From Oceanospirillaceae bacterium (lineage in GTDB: Bacteria > Pseudomonadota > Gammaproteobacteria > Pseudomonadales > Litoribrevibacteraceae), in contig JADFAD010000003.1 in NCBI GenBank assembly GCA_015665455.1, forward strand, positions 310,001-374,000: a DNA stretch of 64,000 bases. Reading direction: 5' to 3'. This document shows, piece by piece, positions 44,415-54,351 of the stretch; position 1 is the stretch's first letter, and every line of letters begins with the position of its first letter. The notes beneath the pieces are model-generated. The model did not search any database. It saw only the letters and a list, made by a program, of their open reading frames with translations, and was not told the DNA's origin. The translations under genes and the position numbers were made by a program.

Positions 44415-45028
44415 GGCTTACTCGCTCTGACAAATAAAATTTCTGGAGAAACACGCTTTAAAAACACCAGAGTCACCCCCGTTATTGCCGCTTCGGCGAG
44501 TACGAGAGGAATATACGTCATAAGAATAACCTTACCAGATGTGAGATACTCAGCCCCGCTGAGAACAAGTGATGCACCCACAAGCACGCCTGTTAAAGAT
44601 GCACCAACAAAACCAGAAAGCATCCCCAGCATTAAAACCTGTTTGCCTTCCACTTTAGCCAATAAAGGTCTGAAAACAAACGCGCACAACAAAGCAGGAA
44701 CAGCAATATTAAAGGTGTTAACCCCCAAGGTGATGAGTCCTCCATGCCCAAAAAAGACAGACTGCATTAATAGAGCGACCAAAATTGCCGGAACCGCCGT
44801 CCAACCTAAAATAAGCCCCATCAACCCATTTAAAATTAGGTGAACACTGCTTGGCCCTACCGGCACATTTACCAGTGAAGAAACAAAAAACGCAGCCGCT
44901 AAAACAGCGGCTTGAGGAATACGATCGTTTTGTAATTTTCGAACACCAACCGCCGCAATAGCAAACGTTGCGGCTGCACCACTTATCAATACAGGTAACG
45001 CTAGGACACCATCAGGAATGTGCGCCAA
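44411..45028 (-). CDS. nikM: nickel ECF transporter substrate component
   Basis: 205 residues, about seven membrane helices. MAHIPDGVL at the start is the metal loop: after removal of Met1 the free amino group, backbone and His bind the ion, with the second His in NVPVGPSSVHLILNG. This is the CbiM/NikM specificity unit. It starts 15 bases after nikK and overlaps nikL by four bases. Nickel rather than cobalt is supported by the NikR gene and operator. Confidence 0.93.
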   Translation of the reverse strand: MAHIPDGVLALPVLISGAAATFAIAAVGVRKLQNDRIPQAAVLAAAFFVSSLVNVPVGPSSVHLILNGLMGLILGWTAVPAILVALLMQSVFFGHGGLITLGVNTFNIAVPALLCAFVFRPLLAKVEGKQVLMLGMLSGFVGASLTGVLVGASLVLSGAEYLTSGKVILMTYIPLVLAEAAITGVTLVFLKRVSPEILFVRASKP

Positions 45029-45043
45029 AGTAAAAACCTCTGT

Positions 45044-45811
45044 TTATTTCATATCTCGAGTATTAACCCAAATCAAAGCACCTTCTTCAACAGGTACTTC
45101 TTTTCCTTCTGGGTTTTTCATTTTCTGGTCGCCTTCAATTAACGCAGCGAAGCCCCACCAACCTGCTTTAGGCATGACATAACTAAAGACACCGTTTGAA
45201 TCGGCTTTAATCACTTGGGTAATGTAGGGATCAAAAGGCGCAACAATTGTACCGTCGTTACGCCATTCAACTTCAACTTTCGCAAAAGGAACAGGTGTAC
45301 CATTTTTCTTAACAATGCCTTGGAATAAATTGCCCGCCCAAAGTCCATAAGGCCTTACCAATGGTTCAATTTCTACAGGAAAACCTACGGATTGATCCCA
45401 GCCTTCTTCCGAGCTGTACGCATCAACTATCACTTTAGTGTAATGAATAATCATCACCCCTTCCGCAGGTTCCCAATATGGCGCCGGTTCCACGTAGAAA
45501 ATGTAATCACCTGGCTTTTTGAAACTGTACGATGCCGTGTAAGCGGTATTCTGATTGAACTTGTTTTCCACCAAACCATTTAACAGGTTTTCTCGACCAA
45601 ACTGAGATAACACGCCAAATTTAGCCGGTTTTTCCATATTCATTACAGGCCCTTGACTCATAGGGTGTGTGAATTTCAAATCCAGTTCAATTTTACGCTT
45701 TGTTTTTTCACTCACTATGTCCAAGGAGGGAATTAACTCTTGGAAATGCCCTAAAGCGATTGATGGGACAATGAGTGTTGAAAGTAGAATATAATTAAAA
45801 ATAGATTTCAT
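45044..45811 (-). CDS. nikK: nickel transporter periplasmic component NikK (DUF4198)
   Basis: 255 residues. The signal peptide ends near [13 protein letters not shown]. The DUF4198 beta fold has [29 protein letters not shown] and [21 protein letters not shown]. His and Met in these loops suit extracytoplasmic metal capture. The start at 45811 is chosen because the signal sequence begins there; the longer frame (to 45898) runs through the operator at 45853-45877. First gene of the importer operon. Confidence 0.9.
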   Translation of the reverse strand: MKSIFNYILLSTLIVPSIALGHFQELIPSLDIVSEKTKRKIELDLKFTHPMSQGPVMNMEKPAKFGVLSQFGRENLLNGLVENKFNQNTAYTASYSFKKPGDYIFYVEPAPYWEPAEGVMIIHYTKVIVDAYSSEEGWDQSVGFPVEIEPLVRPYGLWAGNLFQGIVKKNGTPVPFAKVEVEWRNDGTIVAPFDPYITQVIKADSNGVFSYVMPKAGWWGFAALIEGDQKMKNPEGKEVPVEEGALIWVNTRDMK

Positions 45812-45852
45812 TTGAGAATGATCTTCTTTTGCGTTTAAGTTTGAAGTGCAAA

Positions 45853-45877
45853 TATTACGAAAAAATAATTCGTAATA
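45853..45877. promoter_or_regulatory. NikR operator of the nikKMLQO operon
   Basis: TATTAC-N13-GTAATA, extended as TATTACGAA-N7-TTCGTAATA, a perfect 9-bp dyad. NikR sites with an N13/N14 spacer are known (Desulfovibrio-type GTGTTAC-N13/14-GTAACAC). It lies 42-66 bases before nikK and downstream of nikR, which is the expected site for Ni-dependent repression. Confidence 0.8.
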
Positions 45878-45915
45878 CAATTCAATAATTAAACGCACAT
45901 AATTAAATTTATTAA

Positions 45916-46389
45916 TTAAGTCTTTGGATGAGCATGTGAATGATAGTGTTCAGATGTCCCATGCTTGTGCTTTTCACCCTGAACTTCTGCGGGTACCAGG
46001 TTCAACTTGCCATGACGAACACCCGCTTGGCTAATGATTGAATTAGCAAACTCTTGCACTTCAGAGATTGAACCTTGAAGAACAACGGTTTCCATACAGT
46101 TGTCATGGTCGAGATGTACATGAAGCGTTGAAATAGCAACGTCATGATGGTGGTGTTGAGCACGTGTTAAGCGGCGAGCTAACTCACGTTCATCATGGTT
46201 ATAGACATAGGTTAACGTGCCGACACAATGGCTCGCGGTATCGTTAGCTAATTCTTCTGCCTCAATCTTATCTCGAATGAGATCTCGAATGGCTTCCGAA
46301 CGGTTTTTATAGCCATTGGCTTGTAAGAAATGTTCAAATTTTTCAATAAGATCTTCGTCAAGCGATACTGAAATTCGTTCCAAAGCCAT
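45916..46389 (-). CDS. nikR: nickel-responsive regulator NikR
   Basis: 157 residues. The N-terminal ribbon-helix-helix ([37 protein letters not shown]) binds DNA. The C-terminal ACT-like domain binds nickel at a high-affinity site ([15 protein letters not shown] with His, His and Cys). A His-rich tail ([19 protein letters not shown]) extends about 20 residues beyond E. coli NikR and could serve as an extra metal site. It precedes nikK on the same strand with its own promoter. Confidence 0.95.
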   Translation of the reverse strand: MALERISVSLDEDLIEKFEHFLQANGYKNRSEAIRDLIRDKIEAEELANDTASHCVGTLTYVYNHDERELARRLTRAQHHHHDVAISTLHVHLDHDNCMETVVLQGSISEVQEFANSIISQAGVRHGKLNLVPAEVQGEKHKHGTSEHYHSHAHPKT

Positions 46390-46422
46390 AAAGCCTACTC
46401 CAATGATTATTCCGGCTCGGCG

Positions 46423-46451
46423 AAATTAGGGGAAAAGACAAGGTATGTCAA
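46423..46451 (-). promoter_or_regulatory. sigma-70 promoter of nikR
   Basis: On the minus strand TTGACA (46451-46446), a 17-base spacer and TAATTT (46428-46423) form a good -35/-10 pair 34 bases before the nikR ATG. No NikR dyad lies within it, so nikR may be expressed independently of nickel. Confidence 0.65.
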
Positions 46452-46466
46452 TTCCCCAGATAAACA

Positions 46467-48008
46467 TCATGAAGGTTCTTCTGTTTGAAAAACAAACTCC
46501 TCCATCGCATCTACTAACAGTTCAGTGACGGTCTTTTGTTCCTCTTGTTCAAGATTGATGGTTTCTCGTTCCGCTTTTTGCTCTTCTCGTATCGTATCTA
46601 GGCGCGCTATCGCATCCGCTATATCCGCCATTCTTTGATTTATTCGCTTAGACTCTTCAGTTTCTTGTATCTCAGGCCCTAACTCGTTGAACTGTTCAAT
46701 CTCTTCTGCCATCTCATCAGTCGTCATTACATCAACGTCGGAATTCTTCCCCAAAGAATGATCCACTAGATCAATTTCTTGAACGGATCTAACTTCACCA
46801 TTTTCCATTAACATCAAGCCATTCGCCTTAATGTTTGCTAATGGCAACCCCTCTTTTGAAACCAAATCGAAGTCTGCATCACTGGAACCTAAAAATATCG
46901 CCCCCGCCCCCGTTTCTTTTAAGCCCATCAATGATGAAACGCCGTTCTCATCGGACACCCATACTTTCAGTTCCTCAAAGATAGGGTCTGACTCATCAAT
47001 CCACATATTTCCATCAGAATCAAACTCGGCCAATTCTGCAAAGCCCTGTCCAGTTTGGGGGCCAAACAACTCAGACCCATCATCGGCCTTCCCATTACCG
47101 TTCCTATCCAGCATTAGGTAACCACTGCCCTTACCAAGCGTTGCGATTGTTTCATTGACTCCGTCACTATCAATATCGAACTGAAAATACTGATCTGTCA
47201 AAGTTACACTTTCGGCACCAAAGTTAATCACCAGTGGGTCAACCATGGGTTGAACATTAACAATCAACTCCGCTTCTGACTTAACCGTTTCTTTGCGATC
47301 CATTGCTAAATAAAGTCCGAAATTAATTTCTCGGCCATCTGCGGTGCTTACAGTGCCATAACCGTTGTAAATCTGGGATTGTTCAGTATAAGAGTGCGTA
47401 TATTGAGATACCTCCATTAAACCTAACCCACTGGTGTTAACCCCTACTGATCTAAAAGCGGTGTCGGATGTTTGAAGGCTACTGTCGATGGACAAATCAG
47501 CAGCTTCTACTGACGAGAATTGATCAACCTCTTGTCTGTTTTGTTGGACTTCAGCAGACTGATTAATATGAATTGCTGCTTTACTCCCTTTCAGCATCAC
47601 ATTAACTGCCGTTTGCGCTAAATCAGAAGAACTAAAGTGGACGTCAGTACTTTCTCCAACAGATTCAGCCTGTCCTGAATATGACACATCACTGGCTCTA
47701 AAAGAGAACTGCTCTTGCTCCTGCTGGTAAAGTACTTTGGCTTGTTCAGATATGCCCACAACGACCCCAGTTGGGTTTTGTGGTCGACCAACATCAACGA
47801 CGGTTGCTTCACCTGACAAGTTAATGATCTCAGAAGACCCTTGACCTATACCCTGTTGATTTGGAACACTTTGAACTGAATTGCCAGAAGCGCCCAATGT
47901 CGCTTGCTCCGTTCGCAACTCTCCCTCACTTGATGTAACGATTGACTCAACCTTTTTAAAACGACGCGCAGCAGAGTCCATCTGCACTGTAGATGCATCA
48001 ATTTTCAT
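46467..48008 (-). CDS. calcium-binding-repeat (VCBS/EF-hand-like) protein
   Basis: 513 residues. The first half is low-complexity and Ser/Gln/Val-rich. About 285-360 is a conserved block with Asp-rich loops of dockerin/EF-hand type (DIDSDGVNET, DRNGNGKADDGSELFGPQTG, DSDGNMWIDESDP), found at the ends of many large exported proteins of marine bacteria. A C-terminal Glu-rich coiled coil ends it. There is no signal peptide, so secretion by a non-classical route or a cytoplasmic role are both open. The ATG is set by GGAGG upstream. Confidence 0.7.
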   Translation of the reverse strand: MKIDASTVQMDSAARRFKKVESIVTSSEGELRTEQATLGASGNSVQSVPNQQGIGQGSSEIINLSGEATVVDVGRPQNPTGVVVGISEQAKVLYQQEQEQFSFRASDVSYSGQAESVGESTDVHFSSSDLAQTAVNVMLKGSKAAIHINQSAEVQQNRQEVDQFSSVEAADLSIDSSLQTSDTAFRSVGVNTSGLGLMEVSQYTHSYTEQSQIYNGYGTVSTADGREINFGLYLAMDRKETVKSEAELIVNVQPMVDPLVINFGAESVTLTDQYFQFDIDSDGVNETIATLGKGSGYLMLDRNGNGKADDGSELFGPQTGQGFAELAEFDSDGNMWIDESDPIFEELKVWVSDENGVSSLMGLKETGAGAIFLGSSDADFDLVSKEGLPLANIKANGLMLMENGEVRSVQEIDLVDHSLGKNSDVDVMTTDEMAEEIEQFNELGPEIQETEESKRINQRMADIADAIARLDTIREEQKAERETINLEQEEQKTVTELLVDAMEEFVFQTEEPS

Positions 48009-48136
48009 AATTCCTCCAGCCGAATAGTGTTTCTGAGCAGCCAAGCTCAAAAACGTAAACCTCCATTAAGGGCTATCGGCCATCGCACTGAACATTTGAT
48101 AACCACTTATCATTTAATTGAGAACGGAGAGAAACC

Positions 48137-49906
48137 ATGTACCTTTCATCAACTTATGAAGATGAAGCGTATGTCGTTGTTAGGTTTGTCTATAGTAAAT
48201 ACAGGATTTACCAAGAAGGTGAAGTTGTGAACACCCTGAAAGATAGTTTATTTAAATACTTTGTCATTCCTGTTGTGAGTGTCTTTCTTATCTCACTGTT
48301 GTGTTTCTGGCTGATCATTCCTTCATTCATTGAACAGCGCGCAATTGAACAATCAATCACTGCGTCTGAAAGAAAAGTCCAAGAATATAAAATACTTCGA
48401 GGTTACTACACGAAGAATGTGATTAAGAAAGTAATCGCTAATTCTGATATCAAGGGCTCTTTTAATCATCAGCAAGAACAAAAAACGATTCCCCTACCCG
48501 CAACGTTAATCCATGATCTATCTTCTGAGTTTGAGGACAAAGGTCTCAGTCTGAAGCTATACAGCGCATTTCCCTTTCCAAACCGAAACAATAGAAAGCT
48601 TGATGAATTTGAGAACAACGCTTGGTCATTTTTAAAAACTCATCCTGAGGAAAGTTACCACGCAGTTGAATACAATGAAAACTCTGCTGTTTTAAGAGTC
48701 GCCATTGCAGACACTATGTCAGCCCAAGTTTGTGTTAATTGCCACAACGCGCATCCCGATACACCAAAAAACAACTGGAACCTTAATGACGTAAGAGGTG
48801 TTTTAGAAGTTCAAACGGACATTAGCGGCCAGATAGAAATTGGTAAATCCCTTTCTCAAGTATTACTTTTCATACTGATTCTTTTCATGGTTGTCTTACT
48901 GCTGATCATGGCCATTGTTTATAAACGTTTTATACAAAGACGTCTTCTTTGGCTCCACAAAGGGTTAAACGACATATACGAAGGTAAAGCGAATGTCGAC
49001 GAAGGACTGGATGAACGAGGAAACAATGAAATCACTCAAATAGTAAAAGCATTCAATCGTGTTAATCAAAAATCTCATACAACTGAGTCATTACTTAGCG
49101 ATATGTCTGATGACTTGGTGAGCGTTTCAAATTATGTAACTCAAGATGCAAATTCAACACTGGAATCCATGAATCAGCAATCATCAGCAACGGACCACTT
49201 GGTTTCTTCAATAGGAGAGCTGTCCTCTGCGATTGAAACGATCACCTCAGATTCGCTTCGAGCAACCGATCTCATTCAAAATGCAGCAACCGCTGCAAAC
49301 AACGGTAAATCTGAAATTGAACATTCCTCTCAATTAATTACTTCGCTTGCTAATGAAGTCCAAAATGCAACTGAAAGCATTGAGTCCCTAGGAAAAGACA
49401 CAGAAGATATAGGAACCGTACTGGAGGTTATCAAAGGCATTGCAGAACAAACAAACCTATTGGCTTTAAATGCGGCGATTGAAGCAGCCAGAGCAGGAGA
49501 ACAAGGACGAGGGTTTGCGGTCGTCGCGGACGAAGTCAGAGCCTTAGCCAGCAAAACACAAGCGTCAACAGAAGAAATACAAACAATGATCGAAAAGATT
49601 CAAACTGGGTCTGCAACAGCGGTCTCAGTTATTCAAAGTGGACAAACCAAAGCCAATGAATGCGTTCAACAGTTTAATTCAGTCTCTGATGCCATAGCAA
49701 CAATTTCTGACGCAATGAATTCGACAACCGAGATGAACGCAAACATTCAAAACCTATCAAGCAAACAAAACGACCAAATGAAAGATGTCTCCAACCAAAT
49801 CCAGAATATATCAGAGCTCTCACATAAAACAGCGCATGAAGCAGAATCACTTGCCAAAAGCGCAGATCAATTAAGCACCCTTTCTCATTCAATCAAACAT
49901 CATTAA
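48137..49906 (+). CDS. methyl-accepting chemotaxis protein with c-type-heme sensor domain
   Basis: 589 residues. The N-terminal membrane helix is about 45-68. The periplasmic part (about 70-235) belongs to the Tll0287-like DUF3365 family and carries CVNCH at 199-203, a heme-c binding site in a bacterial chemoreceptor. A second helix follows ([20 protein letters not shown]), then HAMP and the signalling hairpin ([27 protein letters not shown]). A redox, gas or heme-ligand signal is likely. A GTG at 48227 with AAGGTGA is an alternative start. It is divergent from the calcium-repeat gene. Confidence 0.9.
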   Translation: MYLSSTYEDEAYVVVRFVYSKYRIYQEGEVVNTLKDSLFKYFVIPVVSVFLISLLCFWLIIPSFIEQRAIEQSITASERKVQEYKILRGYYTKNVIKKVIANSDIKGSFNHQQEQKTIPLPATLIHDLSSEFEDKGLSLKLYSAFPFPNRNNRKLDEFENNAWSFLKTHPEESYHAVEYNENSAVLRVAIADTMSAQVCVNCHNAHPDTPKNNWNLNDVRGVLEVQTDISGQIEIGKSLSQVLLFILILFMVVLLLIMAIVYKRFIQRRLLWLHKGLNDIYEGKANVDEGLDERGNNEITQIVKAFNRVNQKSHTTESLLSDMSDDLVSVSNYVTQDANSTLESMNQQSSATDHLVSSIGELSSAIETITSDSLRATDLIQNAATAANNGKSEIEHSSQLITSLANEVQNATESIESLGKDTEDIGTVLEVIKGIAEQTNLLALNAAIEAARAGEQGRGFAVVADEVRALASKTQASTEEIQTMIEKIQTGSATAVSVIQSGQTKANECVQQFNSVSDAIATISDAMNSTTEMNANIQNLSSKQNDQMKDVSNQIQNISELSHKTAHEAESLAKSADQLSTLSHSIKHH

Positions 49907-49933
49907 TCTTAGTGATTACGCACGTTAATGATC

Positions 49934-50596
49934 TTAATCATTAAATATTAAAATCGGGCCACTTTCTTCCCAGGGCTTATACTTAACCATTACAGATTTA
50001 AAGAGCGTTGATTCTAAAAACTCAGACAACCAAGCTTTCACATGTTCATAGGGGGATTGATCAAACCACGCCTTATCGACATGAGCAAACTGTCGAATAA
50101 AAGGCGCAATGGCAGCATCGGCCAAACCAAACCGACGACCAACTAAAAACCCTGTCCGCCCTAGACGTGACTCTAACTCTGTAAGAAATTTTTCGCCTTG
50201 CTCGCGATAACTTACCTCAGAAGATTCTGGAAACCTAACCGAGTACTTATAATGGTCAAGATGTTTTTTAAATTCATTATCGTTTTTGTCGATTAGCATT
50301 AAGGCATCATCAAGTAACGTTGGCTGACCAGGATACATCCAGCCCTCTGGGTCCTTGTGTGTTAACGCCCAGAGCATAATATCAAAACTTTCATCTAGAA
50401 CTTGCTCATCATTCAAACAGACAACGGGCACTGTCCCTTTCGGTGAGATCTCAAGCATGTGAGCCGGTTTATTCTTCAGCTCAATTTCACGCAATTCAAG
50501 CTTAATACCACTCATTTTTATAGCCAGTCGGGCTCGCATGGCATAGGGACAACGACGAAAAGAATACAGTAACGGAGTTTCTATTTGCGCAATCAT
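49934..50596 (-). CDS. glutathione S-transferase family protein
   Basis: 220 residues. The thioredoxin-like N-terminal domain has a CPYA motif (SFRRCPYAMRARLA) and the cis-Pro element GTVPVVCL with DESFDIMLW. The C-terminal helical domain follows from about 90. A Cys in the active site suggests an omega/beta-type thiol transferase activity. Substrate unknown. It converges on the chemoreceptor gene. Confidence 0.85.
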   Translation of the reverse strand: MIAQIETPLLYSFRRCPYAMRARLAIKMSGIKLELREIELKNKPAHMLEISPKGTVPVVCLNDEQVLDESFDIMLWALTHKDPEGWMYPGQPTLLDDALMLIDKNDNEFKKHLDHYKYSVRFPESSEVSYREQGEKFLTELESRLGRTGFLVGRRFGLADAAIAPFIRQFAHVDKAWFDQSPYEHVKAWLSEFLESTLFKSVMVKYKPWEESGPILIFND

Positions 50597-50723
50597 AAAT
50601 AAAGCCAGTATTCAAAATTAGAAGGCAGTCTAATTAAATCATTAAGATATTCAACCGCTGAATTAAAGTCACCGATAACAAACATGCTAAGATGCAGCAC
50701 CACTCACGAATGGCAGATAAGAA

Positions 50724-51266
50724 ATGGCACTTAAAGCAACCGTCTTTAAAGCAGAAATCCAAATATCAGACATGGATAGACATTACTACGCGAGTCACGA
50801 CCTAACGATTGCTCGACACCCCTCTGAGACGGATGAGCGAATGATGCTCCGAATCCTTGCCTTTGCAATGAATGCCAGTGATGACTTGAGTTTTACCAAA
50901 GGTCTAAGTTCGGACGATGAGCCAGAACTGTGGGAAAAAAACTTAACGGATGAAATTGAGTTATGGATTGAATTAGGACTACCCGATGAAAAAAGAATAC
51001 GAAAAGCAGCAGGTCGATCTAAAAAAATAGTGTTGTACACCTATGGAGGGAATGCAGCTGATATATGGTGGGATCAAAGCCAATCAAAATTCGATCGCTT
51101 TAAAAACCTAACCGTTATCAATATCAATGAAAAATCCTCTAAAGAATTAACCAACCTAACGGATCGTACAATGCAGCTTCAATGTACGATCCAAGACAAT
51201 CAGGTTTGGTTAGGCAACGATACTCACAATATTGAAATTACACCTGCAGTATTGACGTCCTCTTAA
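50724..51266 (+). CDS. yaeQ: YaeQ family protein
   Basis: 180 residues. Matches YaeQ along its length (KATVFKAEIQISDMDRHYYASHDLTIARHPSETDERMMLRILAFA, then DEIELWIELGLPDEKRIRKAAGRSK). The fold is PD-(D/E)XK nuclease-like, with unsettled function. The monocistronic gene has its own promoter-like AT-rich upstream stretch. Confidence 0.92.
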   Translation: MALKATVFKAEIQISDMDRHYYASHDLTIARHPSETDERMMLRILAFAMNASDDLSFTKGLSSDDEPELWEKNLTDEIELWIELGLPDEKRIRKAAGRSKKIVLYTYGGNAADIWWDQSQSKFDRFKNLTVININEKSSKELTNLTDRTMQLQCTIQDNQVWLGNDTHNIEITPAVLTSS

Positions 51267-51295
51267 TCTTACAAAGGTCAATAATTAGCGTTGTT

Positions 51296-51616
51296 TTATT
51301 TTCGATGTTTAGCCCATGGATCAACTTTTTTACTCTTTAAAGAAGAATGATCCATGACGGGCTCATCCCCTCTTCGCATTTCAAGAAACAAAGCTTCAAC
51401 TTTACTTCGTGCCCATGGTGTTCTTCGCAAAAACTTTAAGCTTGATTTAATACTTGGGTCTTTCTTAAAACAATTAATCTCGACTCGTTGTGCCATTTCA
51501 CCCCAGTCATAGTGTTCCACCAATTCTTCTAAAATATTTTCTAATGTCATGCCATGCAATGGATCATGAGTTTGTGAGTGGGATGTTTGCGAACCAGACA
51601 TTTCCGAACCAGACAT
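51296..51616 (-). CDS. VF530-like DNA-binding protein (DUF2132)
   Basis: 106 residues. The C-terminal 80 residues match VF530/DUF2132 ([57 protein letters not shown]), a small double-stranded-DNA-binding fold. The first 20 residues are a Ser/Gln/His-rich repeat ([17 protein letters not shown]). The ATG at 51616 has TTGGAG upstream; the earlier TTG in the track frame is that ribosome site itself. Confidence 0.85.
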   Translation of the reverse strand: MSGSEMSGSQTSHSQTHDPLHGMTLENILEELVEHYDWGEMAQRVEINCFKKDPSIKSSLKFLRRTPWARSKVEALFLEMRRGDEPVMDHSSLKSKKVDPWAKHRK

Positions 51617-51680
51617 AGAGAACTCCAATTAACCGTCTATTATTAATACATTCTAACGCATTCAATGATGGAACTGATAA

Positions 51681-52037
51681 ATGAATTCCTCCAATAACGC
51701 ATCACTGCACGAGCATCATTGTGATGCGTGCAGGTCTGATGCAGCACCTATTACAGAATTCGAAGCAAAAGAGTTAATGACGAGTATTCCGCTCTGGGGC
51801 ATAAGTAATGTCACAGGCGTTGATCAATTGGTTCGGACATACACCTTCAAAAACTTTGTTGAAGCTCTGAAATTCACTAATAGAGTGGGAGATATAGCGG
51901 AAAAAGAAAATCATCACCCCGAGATTAGAACCGAATGGGGGAAAGTAACCGTTTTGTGGTGGACACATAAAATTAGTGGGCTTCACAAAAATGACTTTGT
52001 CATGGCCGCTCAAACAGACCAACTCTTTGAAAATTAA
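51681..52037 (+). CDS. phhB: pterin-4a-carbinolamine dehydratase
   Basis: 118 residues. Dehydrates 4a-hydroxytetrahydrobiopterin to recycle the cofactor of phenylalanine hydroxylase. The catalytic stretch is ENHHPEI (NHHP), with [22 protein letters not shown] after it. An N-terminal extension holds HEHHCDAC, a possible metal-binding His/Cys cluster. No phhA gene is in the window. The molybdopterin oxidoreductase gene follows by 50 bases, perhaps co-transcribed. Confidence 0.9.
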   Translation: MNSSNNASLHEHHCDACRSDAAPITEFEAKELMTSIPLWGISNVTGVDQLVRTYTFKNFVEALKFTNRVGDIAEKENHHPEIRTEWGKVTVLWWTHKISGLHKNDFVMAAQTDQLFEN

Positions 52038-52087
52038 GATCAGCAGTATTCTAGGACAATAATAAAAAATAGGGATGAGGATAAGTA

Positions 52088-54295
52088 ATGACTAAAAAGA
52101 CGAACTATCAAACGTGCAACCTATGTGAAGCCATGTGCGGTTTAGTGATAGAAACACAAGGCGAGAAGATTTTATCCATTAAAGGGGATAAAGAGGATCC
52201 ACTTAGTAAGGGTTATATCTGCCCAAAAGCCACTGCACTGCAAGACATTCATGAAGACCCTGATAGATTGACTAAGCCTCTCGAACGTACTAAACACGGT
52301 TGGCAGCCTATCAGTTGGGATGACGCCTTTGATCGAGTATCGTCTAAAATCAAATCCATTCAAAAGCGGTATGGTAATGATGCTGTTGGTACGTATTTAG
52401 GTAATCCGAATGTCCATAACATGGGCGCCCTACTTTACGGTCGTCATTTTCTTCAGGCACTCAATACTAAAAACATGTATTCAGCCACCTCTGTCGATCA
52501 ACTGCCGCATCACCTAGTTGCGTCTAAACTCTTTGGTCACATGTTGAATATACCTGTCCCTGATATAGATCACACTGATTACTTCCTAATTTTAGGCGCA
52601 AACCCTGTTGCCTCCAACGGTAGCATAATGAGCTCCCCAAATATCAAAAAGCGCCTTAAGAGTATCCAAAGCCGAGGCGGAAAAGTCATTGTCATTGATC
52701 CTCGTTATACGGAAACCGCAGAACTAGCAGACAAACACATATTCATAAAACCAGGGACAGATGCACTGCTTCTTTTAGCAATGATACATGTCATCTTTGA
52801 AAGTAATTTAATTGATGATAATTGTACAAAATACCTTTCAAATGAATTGGACGGTATTCAAGAAGACGTAATCAATTATTCACCCGAACGCGTTGCTTCG
52901 ATCGTCGGTATCGATTCAGTATCCATACGCAGACTTGCTTATGAATTTAGCGAAGCAAAAAAACCCGTGTGTTATGGACGAATGGGGACTTCGGTCCAGT
53001 CCTTCGGAACATTAAGCCAATATCTAATTACCTTATTTAATTTACTGAATGGTCGGATCGACTCTGTTGGCGGAATGATGTTTACTAATCCAGCAGCAGA
53101 CCTATTAAGTCACACTAGTAAAGGGCATTTTGATCGATACCGTTCCAGAGTACGAAATCTGCCTGAATTCAACGGTGAATTTCCAGTATCCACACTTGCG
53201 GATGAAATCCTTGAACCCGGCGATGGTAAGATCAAGGCAATGGTGTTTGCCGGAGGCAACCCTGTGCTTTCAACACCCAACGGCAATAAACTGGATGAAG
53301 CGCTGAAGGGGTTAGAGTTCATTGTCGCTATAGACTTCTATCTTAATGAAACCAATCGTCACGCGGACATCATTTTACCTCCTGTAAGCCAGCTTGAACG
53401 TGAACATTATGACCTCATATTTAATTTGTTTGCTGTACGCAACACAGCAAAATATTCCCCTGCGCTATTCAAAGCCCAAAAAGGAACAAAACAAGATTGG
53501 GAGATATATCAATCCCTCACAGAGCTGCTGCAGGGAAAACTCAAAGTAAAAGATAAAATAATGCAGCAAATAAACCGTCATTTAGGTCCAGCAGGCCAAT
53601 TAGACCTCTTACTAAGAACAGGACCGCACGGGCAAAAGTTAAACCTCAAAAAAGGATTAACACTTAAAGAACTTAAACGTTTACCACACGGTCTTGATCT
53701 TGGCGCGTTAAAGCCCAGCCTCCCCCACGCATTACGTACCAAGAGCAAGCGTATTGAGCTATCAAGAGACTTTTTCATGAAAGACCTACTTCGTCTTGAA
53801 AAAGAGTTTTTCGACTTCTCTGAAGAGCCTAAGAAAGCGGAACGCCAATTCACATTAATCGGCCGACGTCACATAAGGAGCAACAACTCTTGGATGCATA
53901 ACAGCCACCGTTTGGTCAAAGGAAAACCTCGCTGTACTGCAATGATGAATACAGCGGATGCTCAGTGCCTTAGCTTGAAGAACGATCAACTGATTGAAGT
54001 ATCCTCTAACGTAGGCAGTATTGTCTTACCCGTTGAAATCACAGATAAGATACTCAGTGGTGTTATCAGCATTCCGCACGGTTGGGGACACAATAAAAAG
54101 GGAACACGATTGTCTATTGCAGAGAAAAACGCAGGACAAAGCGTAAACGCATTAACGGATGAAACAATGATTGATAAATTCTGTGGGACTGCCGCTCTGA
54201 ATGGCATCCCAGTGACCGTAAAAGCCCTAACGAATACCGACGATATCGAGAAGGATACAGAGAGCACTCAACAACTGATGAATGCAGAAGCCTGA
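52088..54295 (+). CDS. molybdopterin oxidoreductase with one 4Fe-4S cluster
   Basis: 735 residues. Four Cys (10, 13, 17 and 45: CNLCEAMC, GYICPKA) hold an N-terminal 4Fe-4S cluster. The MopB core follows with YLGNPNVHNMG, ILGANPVASNGS and VIDPRYTETAELAD. The C-terminal dinucleotide-binding domain (ISIPHGWGHNKKGT) begins near 640. The size fits the formate-dehydrogenase/assimilatory-nitrate-reductase-like branch, but no electron-transfer partner adjoins. The residue ligating Mo is not clear to me. Substrate unknown. Confidence 0.9.
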   Translation: MTKKTNYQTCNLCEAMCGLVIETQGEKILSIKGDKEDPLSKGYICPKATALQDIHEDPDRLTKPLERTKHGWQPISWDDAFDRVSSKIKSIQKRYGNDAVGTYLGNPNVHNMGALLYGRHFLQALNTKNMYSATSVDQLPHHLVASKLFGHMLNIPVPDIDHTDYFLILGANPVASNGSIMSSPNIKKRLKSIQSRGGKVIVIDPRYTETAELADKHIFIKPGTDALLLLAMIHVIFESNLIDDNCTKYLSNELDGIQEDVINYSPERVASIVGIDSVSIRRLAYEFSEAKKPVCYGRMGTSVQSFGTLSQYLITLFNLLNGRIDSVGGMMFTNPAADLLSHTSKGHFDRYRSRVRNLPEFNGEFPVSTLADEILEPGDGKIKAMVFAGGNPVLSTPNGNKLDEALKGLEFIVAIDFYLNETNRHADIILPPVSQLEREHYDLIFNLFAVRNTAKYSPALFKAQKGTKQDWEIYQSLTELLQGKLKVKDKIMQQINRHLGPAGQLDLLLRTGPHGQKLNLKKGLTLKELKRLPHGLDLGALKPSLPHALRTKSKRIELSRDFFMKDLLRLEKEFFDFSEEPKKAERQFTLIGRRHIRSNNSWMHNSHRLVKGKPRCTAMMNTADAQCLSLKNDQLIEVSSNVGSIVLPVEITDKILSGVISIPHGWGHNKKGTRLSIAEKNAGQSVNALTDETMIDKFCGTAALNGIPVTVKALTNTDDIEKDTESTQQLMNAEA

Positions 54296-54300
54296 TGCAA

Positions 54301-54328
54301 AAATGCCCGTATGAATTACGGGCATTTT
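54301..54328. terminator. terminator after the molybdopterin oxidoreductase
   Basis: AAATGCCCGT pairs with ACGGGCATTT around a 7-base loop. The A and T flanks make it usable on both strands. Confidence 0.75.
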
Positions 54329-54351
54329 CTAGTTTACTTTACCGAATCTAT

